A stretch of 64,000 bases of DNA from Chitinophagales bacterium (GTDB lineage Bacteria; Bacteroidota; Bacteroidia; Chitinophagales; Chitinophagaceae): contig JACJXP010000003.1 of assembly GCA_020636575.1 (NCBI GenBank), forward strand, positions 1-64,000, given 5' to 3'. Position 1 is the first letter of the stretch; every line of letters starts with the position of its first letter. The translations under genes and the position numbers were made by a program. Below the pieces are notes generated by a model, which did not search any database, was not told the DNA's origin, and saw nothing but the letters and a program-made list of their open reading frames with translations. This document shows positions 9,005 to 16,989 of this stretch, piece by piece.

Positions 9005-9499
9005 TTATTTTGTATTAAATGTTCTTTTTAAATAATTAAGAGTTTCTTTTTCAGTCTTTGACAAAATAGATTTATTTGTTCGCTTAACTATTTCATTCAC
9101 AATTTTGTTTATTCTCCCCTCCGTTGCTTTTAATTTGTAAAAAGCATCCTGCATTTGTTTATCATCTAAATGTCCATTGTAGTGATTCATCCATAGTTGT
9201 TCAACTTTATTGTAATAATCGCAATAAAAGTCAATAACATTATCAAGTTTATCCAATTGCTTTTCCGATGGTACTAAATGTGGACTCAAGAGTTTTAATA
9301 ATGATATTCCAGCAACAATTATACATGACACCAAAGGAAGTTCTTTCCAAAATGCCCATCCCATTACTCCCGCTGATGAGAATGACAAAATTACTATATT
9401 GAAAATATTAACTAGACGCCTTTGATATGCGATAAGTAACACACAATAGATATGGTGGTGCTTAGATTGGGTTAACTCATTCCAAAGGCGATCTCTCAT
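9005..9499 (-). CDS. Two-TM helical protein, SLATT-like
   Basis: 164 aa. A short N-terminal helix (RDRLWNELTQSKHHHIY) precedes two closely spaced hydrophobic segments (about residues 33-50 and 54-72), then a long charged helical tail to the end. This is the shape of SLATT proteins (SMODS/SLOG-associated two-TM effectors), which are thought to form pores in nucleotide-sensing defence systems. The match is to overall architecture, not to a signature motif, so SLATT is a hypothesis. It begins two bases after the GHKL ATPase stop, so the two are almost certainly co-expressed and an ATPase-controlled membrane effector is plausible. Confidence 0.55.
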   Translation of the reverse strand: MRDRLWNELTQSKHHHIYCVLLIAYQRRLVNIFNIVILSFSSAGVMGWAFWKELPLVSCIIVAGISLLKLLSPHLVPSEKQLDKLDNVIDFYCDYYNKVEQLWMNHYNGHLDDKQMQDAFYKLKATEGRINKIVNEIVKRTNKSILSKTEKETLNYLKRTFNTK

Positions 9500-9501
9500 T
9501 T

Positions 9502-11970
9502 TTAGACAGCTGCAGCATTTTGTTTAGAAAATTTATACATTAAATCGGCTGATTTTAAAGCTTGCTTCACTTGCATTTGTGCAACCAGTGTCCTATCCCT
9601 TTCTCTCTCTTTGTGAATCTGCTTTTCTTGTTCCTCATCAGAAAAGAATTCATTTTGTAGACCATTATATTGGAGTATACCATGATAGCCAATCCACACC
9701 TTATAATTTGTTTCAAAAAATTTAAGCAAGGGGCTACTTGAAATTTTCAGCTTATCAATCATTTCCCTAAAAGCTGGAAATACTGTTGAATAGTATATAA
9801 TGGTCTTATCTCCTATTTTCTTTGGCACATAGGCAACTGTAAAAACTTCTTCAGAGTCTTCAGGAACATTTTCCCAAGCCTTATACCAATTATCATCCCC
9901 AGGACTAACAGGAAGTACTGCGAAATCTGGAACAAAACCCTTTTCCTCCTTTGCAGGTTTTTCTATTGGCTCTATAATTTCAAAATCAGCTTCATCCTTA
10001 ATTTGATCACCATTCGGTTTTGTTAGTGATACTATAATCTTACCTTTATCACCAATTTTAGCATTCTGACTTGCTTTGACTCTCCATTTAATCCGGCCAC
10101 CATCAAGTGGGAAATATGATGAAATTTCAAGGGTTTCTGGCTCAATTTTTATCCTTACCTCATTTCTAAATCTTGAGTCTGCATCTGTTTCGACAAATAT
10201 CAACCCGCTTTTATTTAATCTGACATGAAGATCTTCTTTTGGTAAAACGATTTCAAATTTTGTAACCTGTGGATAAGGTAAAGTTAATAAAGGTGGGGTT
10301 GGGACTGGTTGAATTGGCGGGTCATTTGGAGTATTCGGAGTAGGCACATCGGTATCTTGGCCATCTCCTTTCCTTATGGAATCCCCTTCTGCATTCGGCA
10401 TGAAACCAGCCTCTCGAAGCAATTTCACAATCTCCTTCTTGACTTCGTCATCTGTAGAGTCAGTAACCTCGCTGATCTCTTTTTCTTCAAGCATTTTCTC
10501 TAAAGCTGCGAGGTCTGTATCTTCTTTCAATATTTCTCTCAACTCTTTTTTTATACTTTCTAGAACATCCCCATCTCTAAGCATTTCTCTGTTGGTAGTA
10601 AAAAGCATCCTTTTAACATTTATTGGCGCTTCTGTTGCGTCAATATGTATAACTAGATGTTTGGAAACTAAATCAAGTCCTAAATCTTTTGAGACTTGTG
10701 AAACTGTCAATTCTCCTTGATTTTGCCCATTCAAAGTCAAAACAGCAGGATGCTTACGTTGAACATATAATGCATTTGAATCAGTTCTCAAATCTCTGTA
10801 CTCAACTCCTGTCTTTTTATGTTTCTTTTTTTCATAGTTAAAAACAACCCAATATTCAATTTTAATACAAGGGGTTGTAGAGCCGTAAGGGGTTATGAAT
10901 GCAAACGGTTTATATAATTTATACTCCGTATTTGAATCATCAAGTTCGGAATCCGTGGCTTCAGCCTTGCTTGCAATTTTCATTAGCCTATTTCGACTTC
11001 CTGTAACAATTTCATAGCGGGGATCTTTTCCTCTAAGATCAATTATTTGAAAAGGTATAAGAGGATCGAAAAGAGAATAATGAAGATAATGATATAAATT
11101 TCCTTCTGTTGGCGATAATGCTTTGTAAATATTTGTCAATCTGAATGCATAATGTCGTACTAGTGTCCCATTTTTGAGTTCTTTCATCCCTCGTAAACTT
11201 TCTTCTGCATCATATAGCTTGATTTCATCATTTAATTGAAAGCTCGGTACTGTAATAACTTGATTAAGATCTTTCAAACACAAATAAGCATAGCAGTTTT
11301 CTTTATAATTCTCACCAAGAGTAATTTCTTTGATAAGTGTAAACGCTACTGTGTTGGGGTTCTGGAAATGTCGAGAAATTACTAAAACATACTCGGAAAA
11401 AGCGAGAGTAGACGCCCCACCTTGTCCAAATGCACCAACTAAATATTTTCTTGTGATTTTGTTTCCACCCTGTAAGCTTAAGATAGTTGAGGGAAAGCTA
11501 TCTGGCAAAATTCCAACACCAAAATCCAACACATCAACAGTTGGAGCCTCTTTCTTGCCTGAATCACTCATAACTATTCCTACCTTTCTATCAAAGTTGC
11601 CCTGAGAATATTTCCAATCATAGAGCCCTGAGTTTGATGTCGAAAAAGGTCTTCCAAACCATTTATTTACTGCGTCTTGTGGGCTTGATTCTTGCTGAGC
11701 TATTTTTACTGAATGTTCCTCTAAAACTGCGTCGATAGCATTAGTTATTCTTTCTGTGAGGCTCCTTCCTGGCTTACTTGCTAGTCCAATAGTAGAATAA
11801 TTACTGGTTGTACCTCCGTAAGGTTGCCAAGACAAATTTAATTTGCCAAATGCTTTATCTAACCCAATATCAGAAACGTCACCTATTTCTGTTAAGATTT
11901 GCCTAACTTGTTCAGGGGTAGTTGATTTAAGGAGTTGTTCAAACAACTCTTGAACATTATTAATTGCCAT
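9502..11970 (-). CDS. GHKL (HSP90/MutL/MORC-type) ATPase with Ig-like and C-terminal domains
   Basis: 822 aa, no signal peptide, presumably cytoplasmic. All three GHKL ATP-binding blocks are visible: the N-box ERITNAIDA (about 73-81), the G1 box DFGVG (149-153) and the G2 box GAFGQGGAS (179-187). Residues about 430-480 (IDATEAPINVKRMLFTTN) would form the transducer-like part. A Pro/Asp-rich linker (about 527-570) leads to a beta-rich Ig-like segment and a unique C-terminal domain. Prokaryotic MutL/MORC-like GHKL ATPases have been described within restriction-modification contexts (Iyer, Abhiman and Aravind), and here the gene lies 5 bp behind a DNA methyltransferase. No nuclease motif is visible. 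Likely role: an ATP-driven sensor or remodeller in a defence cassette (inference). Confidence 0.75.
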   Translation of the reverse strand: MAINNVQELFEQLLKSTTPEQVRQILTEIGDVSDIGLDKAFGKLNLSWQPYGGTTSNYSTIGLASKPGRSLTERITNAIDAVLEEHSVKIAQQESSPQDAVNKWFGRPFSTSNSGLYDWKYSQGNFDRKVGIVMSDSGKKEAPTVDVLDFGVGILPDSFPSTILSLQGGNKITRKYLVGAFGQGGASTLAFSEYVLVISRHFQNPNTVAFTLIKEITLGENYKENCYAYLCLKDLNQVITVPSFQLNDEIKLYDAEESLRGMKELKNGTLVRHYAFRLTNIYKALSPTEGNLYHYLHYSLFDPLIPFQIIDLRGKDPRYEIVTGSRNRLMKIASKAEATDSELDDSNTEYKLYKPFAFITPYGSTTPCIKIEYWVVFNYEKKKHKKTGVEYRDLRTDSNALYVQRKHPAVLTLNGQNQGELTVSQVSKDLGLDLVSKHLVIHIDATEAPINVKRMLFTTNREMLRDGDVLESIKKELREILKEDTDLAALEKMLEEKEISEVTDSTDDEVKKEIVKLLREAGFMPNAEGDSIRKGDGQDTDVPTPNTPNDPPIQPVPTPPLLTLPYPQVTKFEIVLPKEDLHVRLNKSGLIFVETDADSRFRNEVRIKIEPETLEISSYFPLDGGRIKWRVKASQNAKIGDKGKIIVSLTKPNGDQIKDEADFEIIEPIEKPAKEEKGFVPDFAVLPVSPGDDNWYKAWENVPEDSEEVFTVAYVPKKIGDKTIIYYSTVFPAFREMIDKLKISSSPLLKFFETNYKVWIGYHGILQYNGLQNEFFSDEEQEKQIHKERERDRTLVAQMQVKQALKSADLMYKFSKQNAAAV

Positions 11971-11975
11971 TATAT

Positions 11976-13166
11976 CTACTTTTTTTGATGAACTATGAGA
12001 ACTTCTTTACTGGATGAGATTTCACTCTTTGATTTAACATACCATCTTCTATTTGGCACATCCCTCCAAATTCTCCTGATTCGTCCCAAACTATCCAATA
12101 ACAAAGGAATTTCCTGATACCCTGCATTATCCATCATTTCAAGATACTTTGGCAAAAACTTCTTATGATCTGAAAAGCCAACTAATTGAACTATTATAGC
12201 ATCATCATCTATTGCGGCATGTATTGAATTAAAGACTTTTTCTGCTATATCAAAGTATTTTTTCCTACCATGAACACGATAATGCCCAAATGTGTAATGG
12301 CCGCTACCCATCCCATCTAGAGAGTCAATAATCCAAAAGGGAGTTCTTGTTCGTTTTCTGCTATTAACTTGCCATTGATGATATAACATGTGAACTCCAA
12401 CATAAGGTGGAGATGTAATGATTAATTTAGGTTTTGCTGGAAGATGTTTTATCTCTGCGCAATTCATCAATAATTCTGACGACATATTAATTGAAAAACA
12501 TTTTGGAGCTTTTTTATTAGACCCCTTAGTTATTGCGCCTTCAAGATTCTTTAGACCTTTCGAAAATGCTAATAAATTCTGATGGAACATCTTTCTGAAT
12601 GCTGTAGCTGTTGGAATTTTCTCTCTACAATCTATGGCCCATTGTGCTGTTCTAAGTACAACACACTTCACAAAGCTTTGCGCTTTAACACTACTCAATG
12701 AATTTATTTCATTGAGAATAATCTCAATTGATGCTTTGATTCGCCAAGGAAGGTTATTTAAGTACCCTTCATCATCGTAATAAGTCATCTTAGGTTTATA
12801 ACCAACTAAGCGTTTTGACAATACAGGAACTGACCATTCCAATATTTCTTTTACTTCTGTTTCAGTCAAAATTGTAGTCTTAACTTTTGAAACAAAACTG
12901 GCTATGGGGCTAACATCAAATCCAATTGAGTGGCGATTATTAGCTATTGCTTCAACAAGAGAAGTGCCTCCTCCAACAAATGGGTCAAGAACAACATCAC
13001 CAGGTTTACTAAAGATCTGAATTACTTCTCTTACAAATTTTGGTGAAAATCGAGCAGGATATCGATAAAAATTATGTGTATATCCTTGCACAGTATCTTT
13101 TGATGATACAGCATTTCGTAATCGATCAATTGCTTCTTGGTTAATTACAAGGTCAAATATTTTCAT
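11976..13166 (-). CDS. Site-specific DNA methyltransferase (N6-A/N4-C type)
   Basis: 396 aa. Motif I (SAM binding) is DPFVGGGT at residues 61-68, followed by a family-typical IGFDVSP (81-87). The catalytic motif IV is TSPPY at 251-255, the form used by amino-methyltransferases. About 180 residues separate them, so motif I precedes IV with a possible recognition region between. The N-terminal HNFYRYPARFSPKF is common to stand-alone methylases of this group. It is preceded 12 bp upstream by a small helical protein and followed 5 bp later by the GHKL ATPase. It probably marks host DNA for the cassette; no restriction nuclease is recognisable, so the mode of attack, if any, is unknown. Confidence 0.85.
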   Translation of the reverse strand: MKIFDLVINQEAIDRLRNAVSSKDTVQGYTHNFYRYPARFSPKFVREVIQIFSKPGDVVLDPFVGGGTSLVEAIANNRHSIGFDVSPIASFVSKVKTTILTETEVKEILEWSVPVLSKRLVGYKPKMTYYDDEGYLNNLPWRIKASIEIILNEINSLSSVKAQSFVKCVVLRTAQWAIDCREKIPTATAFRKMFHQNLLAFSKGLKNLEGAITKGSNKKAPKCFSINMSSELLMNCAEIKHLPAKPKLIITSPPYVGVHMLYHQWQVNSRKRTRTPFWIIDSLDGMGSGHYTFGHYRVHGRKKYFDIAEKVFNSIHAAIDDDAIIVQLVGFSDHKKFLPKYLEMMDNAGYQEIPLLLDSLGRIRRIWRDVPNRRWYVKSKSEISSSKEVLIVHQKK

Positions 13167-13178
13167 TAGTAGCAGCGG

Positions 13179-13415
13179 TTAAAACTCGAAAGTTTTGGTT
13201 CGACTCTTAGTTTTCTCTGTGTAAGATATTTCAAGAATCTTAATCTGTTCTTTAATAGCCTTCAACATTTTCGTCACATCTTCATCTGTATAATCATAAT
13301 TGTTTTTGTTTGCACATTTCGCCAAACTATCCAAACTATCAATGACCTTTTGTACTCTTTTAGCTGCAACGTTTTTGAATCTGTCTTTCTTTAATGTTTG
13401 ATTTCTTTTTGTCAT
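13179..13415 (-). CDS. Small charged helical protein preceding methyltransferase
   Basis: 78 aa, basic N-terminus (MTKRNQTLKKDRFKN) followed by a helical region with RVQKVIDSLDSLAKCANKNN and YTDEDVTKMLKAI. Small proteins of this general form are often found beside DNA methylases in mobile elements, and may help them bind DNA or be regulatory. It is the first gene of the cargo operon, 12 bp ahead of the methyltransferase. No motif that fixes a function is seen. Confidence 0.6.
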   Translation of the reverse strand: MTKRNQTLKKDRFKNVAAKRVQKVIDSLDSLAKCANKNNYDYTDEDVTKMLKAIKEQIKILEISYTEKTKSRTKTFEF

Positions 13416-13542
13416 ATTTGCTACTACATTTATACAAATATAGTAATAAATACTATAAACATATTCATTTATATTTATTTATTTATTGTGGCTATAGATT
13501 TTGATACATATCATCCATAATCATTAAGAAGAAGTATATATA

Positions 13543-13917
13543 TCATTGATTATCTTTTAGTTGCAAAATTTTTTGTTGTTTTTTAAATAATCTAAAAAAA
13601 TCCTTTGCAGAACAACTATCATTAAATTGCTTTTCCATGCCTGCAGCCACCTCAACAATCCAGCCATTAGAGTTCTCAGCTAAATAATAATAGTAATATT
13701 TGTATCGGGCTTGTTTCTCATTATATTCATCGACCCGCTCTCGAGACCAACTACTTAAGATTACATATTTGTCTCCTGTTTGACTTTTAACAATTTTGAA
13801 CTCTTTAGGCAATGGCTGACTGCATTCCCAATGATCCTTCGGTTGAGAACTACAGGAGAGCAAAAGCAACAAAGAGCAAAAACTTATTTGACTGAATATT
13901 TTCGTCATGAACAACAT
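13543..13917 (-). CDS. Small lipoprotein, unknown function
   Basis: 124 aa (or 121 from the ATG at 13908). The N-terminus is a lipoprotein signal, ISFCSLLLLLSC, with the lipobox Cys near residue 22. The mature part has a short aromatic run, KYYYYYLAEN, and two more Cys (ECSQP and NDSCSAKD). It lies between the cargo operon and the XRE regulator, divergent from the latter. Function unknown; accessory lipoproteins are common passengers in such islands. Confidence 0.55.
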   Translation of the reverse strand: MLFMTKIFSQISFCSLLLLLSCSSQPKDHWECSQPLPKEFKIVKSQTGDKYVILSSWSRERVDEYNEKQARYKYYYYYLAENSNGWIVEVAAGMEKQFNDSCSAKDFFRLFKKQQKILQLKDNQ

Positions 13918-14020
13918 TATTTGATTTTCCGAATTGCTGATTTTGACGAGCTAATATCCGAATTATTTGCTTATATATTTATAGGCATACAAAGAGAGCC
14001 TTTTCCATTCCTTCGCTCTC

Positions 14021-14296
14021 ATGGCCGGGTCAAAAACCAAGTTTGAGCAGTTTGTTATTAACAAAGTCAGGGAGAAGCGACTAGAGAATAATCTTTCTCA
14101 GGATGACCTTGCTTTGATGCTCGACCTATCTCGTGGTTATATTGGTCAAGTAGAAAGCCCAAATCATCCGGCTAAATACAACATGAACCATATAAATCAC
14201 CTAGCGAAGGAATTTAAATGTTCTCCTAAGGATTTTTTTCCGGACAAGCCTACGATTGAAAATTTAAAGAAACGCAAAATTCGGGCAGGAAAATGA
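14021..14296 (+). CDS. XRE-family HTH transcriptional regulator
   Basis: 91 aa, of which about residues 10-70 form a helix-turn-helix of the XRE/Cro type: KVREKRLENNLSQDDLALML, then LSRGYIGQVE as the recognition helix. The N-terminus is an ATG with a basic lead (MAGSKTKFEQ). It is the only plus-strand gene in the element and is divergent from the lipoprotein gene, sharing a roughly 100-bp spacer that probably holds both promoters. Likely the element's master regulator controlling the Rep/Int module or cargo (inference). Confidence 0.8.
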   Translation: MAGSKTKFEQFVINKVREKRLENNLSQDDLALMLDLSRGYIGQVESPNHPAKYNMNHINHLAKEFKCSPKDFFPDKPTIENLKKRKIRAGK

Positions 14297-14310
14297 CCTC
14301 TCGTTTGATT

Positions 14311-15249
14311 TTAAAACTGAGGAACATTTCTCATTTTTTTATTTAGCTCTTCAACTAAAGGTTCTTTTGAAATTAAGTCAGCCTCTTTCGATATGCGTTT
14401 TGTCCAGCTTGAAAGAGAATCATATTGTTTTTGGCTGATCTGTTCACATGATTTTAGCTCCTTAAATTCCTCAACCAAACTTTTGAGCCCGCCAAGAGCC
14501 TCCACTCCTTTTAGCCATACCTGTGGCTTAAGCTTAGGCAGTGTAGTTAGACTTTTGTCAAAATGTAGGAGTTTCTTTTTATCAATGCTCCAATATCGAT
14601 CTTGCCAAATTTCAAATAGCCGATTTCTAAATGTAGGAGAATGGACTAGTACAGGTTTCAAAGAATCAAAATCGAAGTATTGGTAAAGTCTGCTATGTAT
14701 GCTGATCTCGTAACGAAGAATATTAGCATTTAATATTTTTGAAGGCAACTTTCCAATAGAAGGATCACTAGCCATTTTTTTTCTAATTTCTCTCCCTTTA
14801 TCATAAAAATGGAGCTTATAGTTATCCTTGTGATAATACACACTCCCTTTGAATCGGCTAAAACTATACCCTGGTGTCTCTTGTAAACATTTTAAGTACA
14901 TTTCTACAGGATTATCCATATAAAAATTGTACCCAAAATCAATCTGAGTTAAATGTCCTCGGTGTATTGGCAATCCATACTCCCTTTCTGCAAAACTGAA
15001 TAAATCAAATATTTCTTTATATGAGGGGATTTGAATGTTATTCCCATAAAGCTCTTTTGGAATGCTTCCCTGTATTTTGATGTGATCATCAAAAAATTTG
15101 ACACGCAAATTTTTCATCTTGCCAACATGAACATTAGGATCGTATCCTGGCCACAATTTTTCGTGTTTAAAGAGATTACTCTTTATATCCTTATAAGTTG
15201 TGTTACCTATTAGCTCTTTACTTATCTCTACATAAATTGTATCTATCAT
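14311..15249 (-). CDS. Phage/plasmid replication protein, II/X (filamentous phage) family
   Basis: 312 aa. The arrangement HLTQIDFGYNF (about 99-109), a central LHFYDKGREIRKK (146-158) and NILRYEISIHSRL (176-188) matches the gene II/gene X replication initiators of filamentous phages (Phage_CRI / Phage_X families), which nick and rejoin DNA for rolling-circle replication. The catalytic Tyr cannot be fixed by eye. It stands between the XRE gene (convergent) and the HTH/integrase pair. In Bacteroidota such proteins are found in small integrative elements. Its presence suggests the excised circle replicates by itself. Confidence 0.7.
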   Translation of the reverse strand: MIDTIYVEISKELIGNTTYKDIKSNLFKHEKLWPGYDPNVHVGKMKNLRVKFFDDHIKIQGSIPKELYGNNIQIPSYKEIFDLFSFAEREYGLPIHRGHLTQIDFGYNFYMDNPVEMYLKCLQETPGYSFSRFKGSVYYHKDNYKLHFYDKGREIRKKMASDPSIGKLPSKILNANILRYEISIHSRLYQYFDFDSLKPVLVHSPTFRNRLFEIWQDRYWSIDKKKLLHFDKSLTTLPKLKPQVWLKGVEALGGLKSLVEEFKELKSCEQISQKQYDSLSSWTKRISKEADLISKEPLVEELNKKMRNVPQF

Positions 15250-15281
15250 CCTTTAATATTTAGGGGGTATTTACTGACTAC

Positions 15282-15527
15282 TTAAGGATTTATTACTTCA
15301 ACCTTATATTGAGTCAACCAAGAGTTGATTTCAGCCCGTTTGAAAATAGTTGTTTTGCCAGTAGGCGATTTATAGTAAGGTATTTGCCTATTAGAACATA
15401 GCTTGTAAATATAGGATTCCGAGAAGCCCGTATAAATGCTGAGTTCACTTACTGTTAAATAAGGTTTAGAAAGCTTTGCAGAGTTCTGTATGTCAATCAG
15501 AATTTCTTTGACTGTTTGTTTTTTCAT
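15282..15527 (-). CDS. Excisionase-like HTH (MerR/HTH_17) DNA-binding protein
   Basis: 81 aa. Residues about 23-72 (YLTVSELSIYTGFSESYIY, then KLCSNRQIPYYKSPTGKTTIF and KRAEINSWL) form the winged-helix unit used by excisionases and HTH_17 proteins: a helix-turn-helix followed by a basic wing. It lies 42 bp behind the integrase gene on the same strand, the classical place for an excisionase or recombination directionality factor. A plain regulator is possible. Confidence 0.7.
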   Translation of the reverse strand: MKKQTVKEILIDIQNSAKLSKPYLTVSELSIYTGFSESYIYKLCSNRQIPYYKSPTGKTTIFKRAEINSWLTQYKVEVINP

Positions 15528-15569
15528 TTTTTAAAGTTTTAATTTTTTATTTCGTTTTGTTTCCGATTA

Positions 15570-16622
15570 TTATAAACTGAAAGTAAGTTGGTCAATAGCA
15601 TTCTGCTTCAATCTTTCATTTATCCTTACATAACCATTAGTATAGCGAAGGCTTGTATGGCCCATCAAACGAGATGTTGTAACTATATCAACCCCATTGC
15701 CAACAAGGTTAGTTCCAAAGCTATGGCGGCCACAATGGAATGTTATATGTTTGTCTATTCCTGCTTTTTCTACCCAGTTACGTAGTGCTCTCAAACAGGC
15801 GGTATGACTTGGCAATTGAAATACTTTAAGATCATCATGCTTCCTTTTTCCAATAAGTTCTTTGATTTTGCCATTGAGCGGTATTTCGACTTTCTCTTGT
15901 GTCTTATTTTGCATGAGTTCAATTCTATCATTTTTGATATTTTTCCATCTAAGATCATAAATATCGCAAAAGCGAAATCCGGTAAAGCAAGAAAATAAGA
16001 AAGCAGATTTAACATGATTATTTGAGCATTCTGTTGATTTTAGTAAATTGATCTCTTCCAAAGTCAATACATCTTTTTCCTTGCTTTTCTTTTTTGTGTT
16101 GACAAAGTTTTGACCCGGCGTTGTCCTGAACAACTTGTCTTTAGTTGCTTCTTTTAACACTTTTCTGAATTTTTTTAAATAATTATATGGTGTTGACCCA
16201 TTCAACTCATCATCCAGATAACTTTTGAACTTTTCAAGAAACGCATCATCAATCTCAAAGCAATACAATGAGGAGGAGCCTTTGAAAGCAATTAGACGAT
16301 TCATCAAACTGATGTACATTCTGACATCAGATAATTTTCTAGACTCAATAAACCTTTTGAGGTAATCAATAAAATTCTCATTTGATTTCACCCTTTCTTC
16401 CAACCCATGATTATTTTGAATAAAGTATCGCTGTCTTTCAAGGATGATCCTTTGAATAAGTTCCATTGCTTCTTTATTTCTAATCCTGTCCAAAGGTGTT
16501 TTTGGGTCAACTGTATAAATTCCAAGCCATAATGTTTTTCTTATCCCATTAATATGCTGATCGAGATACCAACTATATCTGCCGTCAACTAATTTTCTTT
16601 TGCGAGCTTTAACATGGTACAT
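15570..16622 (-). CDS. Tyrosine recombinase / site-specific integrase
   Basis: 350 aa. N-terminal arm-binding and SAM-like core-binding parts (about 1-165) precede the catalytic domain. Visible catalytic residues: Arg217 in TGFRFCD, His296 and Arg299 in HCGRH, His322 in GHTS and the nucleophile Tyr331 in NGYVRI. A Lys near 240 would complete the set. The arrangement and length are those of Bacteroidota integrases of mobile elements. It is the gene nearest the right attachment repeat and reads away from it. It should carry out integration at the tRNA-derived 21-bp core. Confidence 0.9.
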   Translation of the reverse strand: MYHVKARKRKLVDGRYSWYLDQHINGIRKTLWLGIYTVDPKTPLDRIRNKEAMELIQRIILERQRYFIQNNHGLEERVKSNENFIDYLKRFIESRKLSDVRMYISLMNRLIAFKGSSSLYCFEIDDAFLEKFKSYLDDELNGSTPYNYLKKFRKVLKEATKDKLFRTTPGQNFVNTKKKSKEKDVLTLEEINLLKSTECSNNHVKSAFLFSCFTGFRFCDIYDLRWKNIKNDRIELMQNKTQEKVEIPLNGKIKELIGKRKHDDLKVFQLPSHTACLRALRNWVEKAGIDKHITFHCGRHSFGTNLVGNGVDIVTTSRLMGHTSLRYTNGYVRINERLKQNAIDQLTFSL

Positions 16623-16881
16623 ATTGTCATTGTTTGGTTACGAGTACAATAACCCATGTAGCTACTGAAATTCTGTAAATTCAGTCATGAAAATGTCAGA
16701 AAGGGTTTTCCAATTGGAATTACCTCTAGACCCAACTTCTTACATGGATTTAAAAAGTACCGTTTAAGTAACGCATACTCAATGAACAAGAGTAATAATA
16801 GACAACTGTTAGAAAGTTGTGTATACTCAGAAAGATTGTATCGCCTGATATTTGACCACGGATTCAGAATCACTTAATTAT
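16623..16881. other. Non-coding stretch between integrase and right attachment site
   Basis: About 260 bp containing the integrase promoter region and an AGTAACG copy at 16767-16773 that also occurs twice near the left end. A 62-codon frame on the minus strand (16685-16873) has no gene-like features and was not called. No other structure was found. Confidence 0.4.
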
Positions 16882-16902
16882 CGTACGGGCTACTAAACCT
16901 TT
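16882..16902 (+). repeat. Right attachment repeat
   Basis: Exact second copy of the 21-bp repeat at 7120-7140. Upstream of it there is no tRNA-like sequence (cacttaattat precedes it), and downstream is a tRNA-type terminator hairpin. It marks the right junction of the element. Confidence 0.75.
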
Positions 16903-16908
16903 TGTAAG

Positions 16909-16943
16909 AAACCCCACGTCGTACAACGATGAGGGGTTTTTTT
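16909..16943 (+). terminator. Intrinsic terminator behind right attachment repeat
   Basis: A stem of AACCCC and CGTCG paired with CGATG and GGGGTT (one A-A mismatch and one G-T pair), loop TACAA, then seven Ts. It has the same loop and fold as the hairpin at 7149-7183 but a different stem sequence with compensating changes, so both appear to be versions of one tRNA terminator. Confidence 0.7.
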
Positions 16944-16989
16944 AATTCCATTACCCCCTATCGGTTCCAATTGCTTCACCAAAATTGGT

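Larger units (their letters stand above)
7120..16902. mobile_element. Integrative element with tyrosine recombinase and methyltransferase/GHKL cargo
   Basis: The two ends carry the same 21-bp sequence (20 bases of it: GTACGGGCTACTAAACCTTT), each followed by a terminator hairpin with loop TACAA. Between them lie integrase, excisionase-like, replication-initiator and XRE genes at the right and a six-gene cargo at the left. The integrase starts about 260 bp from the right repeat, the usual arrangement. No relaxase, type IV secretion or phage structural gene is visible, so this is either a mobilisable or satellite element or one that moves by its own integrase and Rep. Flanking genes differ in theme (Rhs-like on the left, sugar metabolism on the right). 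Boundaries rest on the repeat only. Confidence 0.8.

Noticed and set aside
10376..10720. 114-codon plus-strand frame inside the GHKL ATPase gene
   Set aside because: Antisense shadow of a gene with clear ATPase motifs; Ser-rich composition is typical of antisense frames.
16685..16873. 62-codon minus-strand frame
   Set aside because: No domain-like content; lies between the integrase promoter and the attachment site; probably chance.
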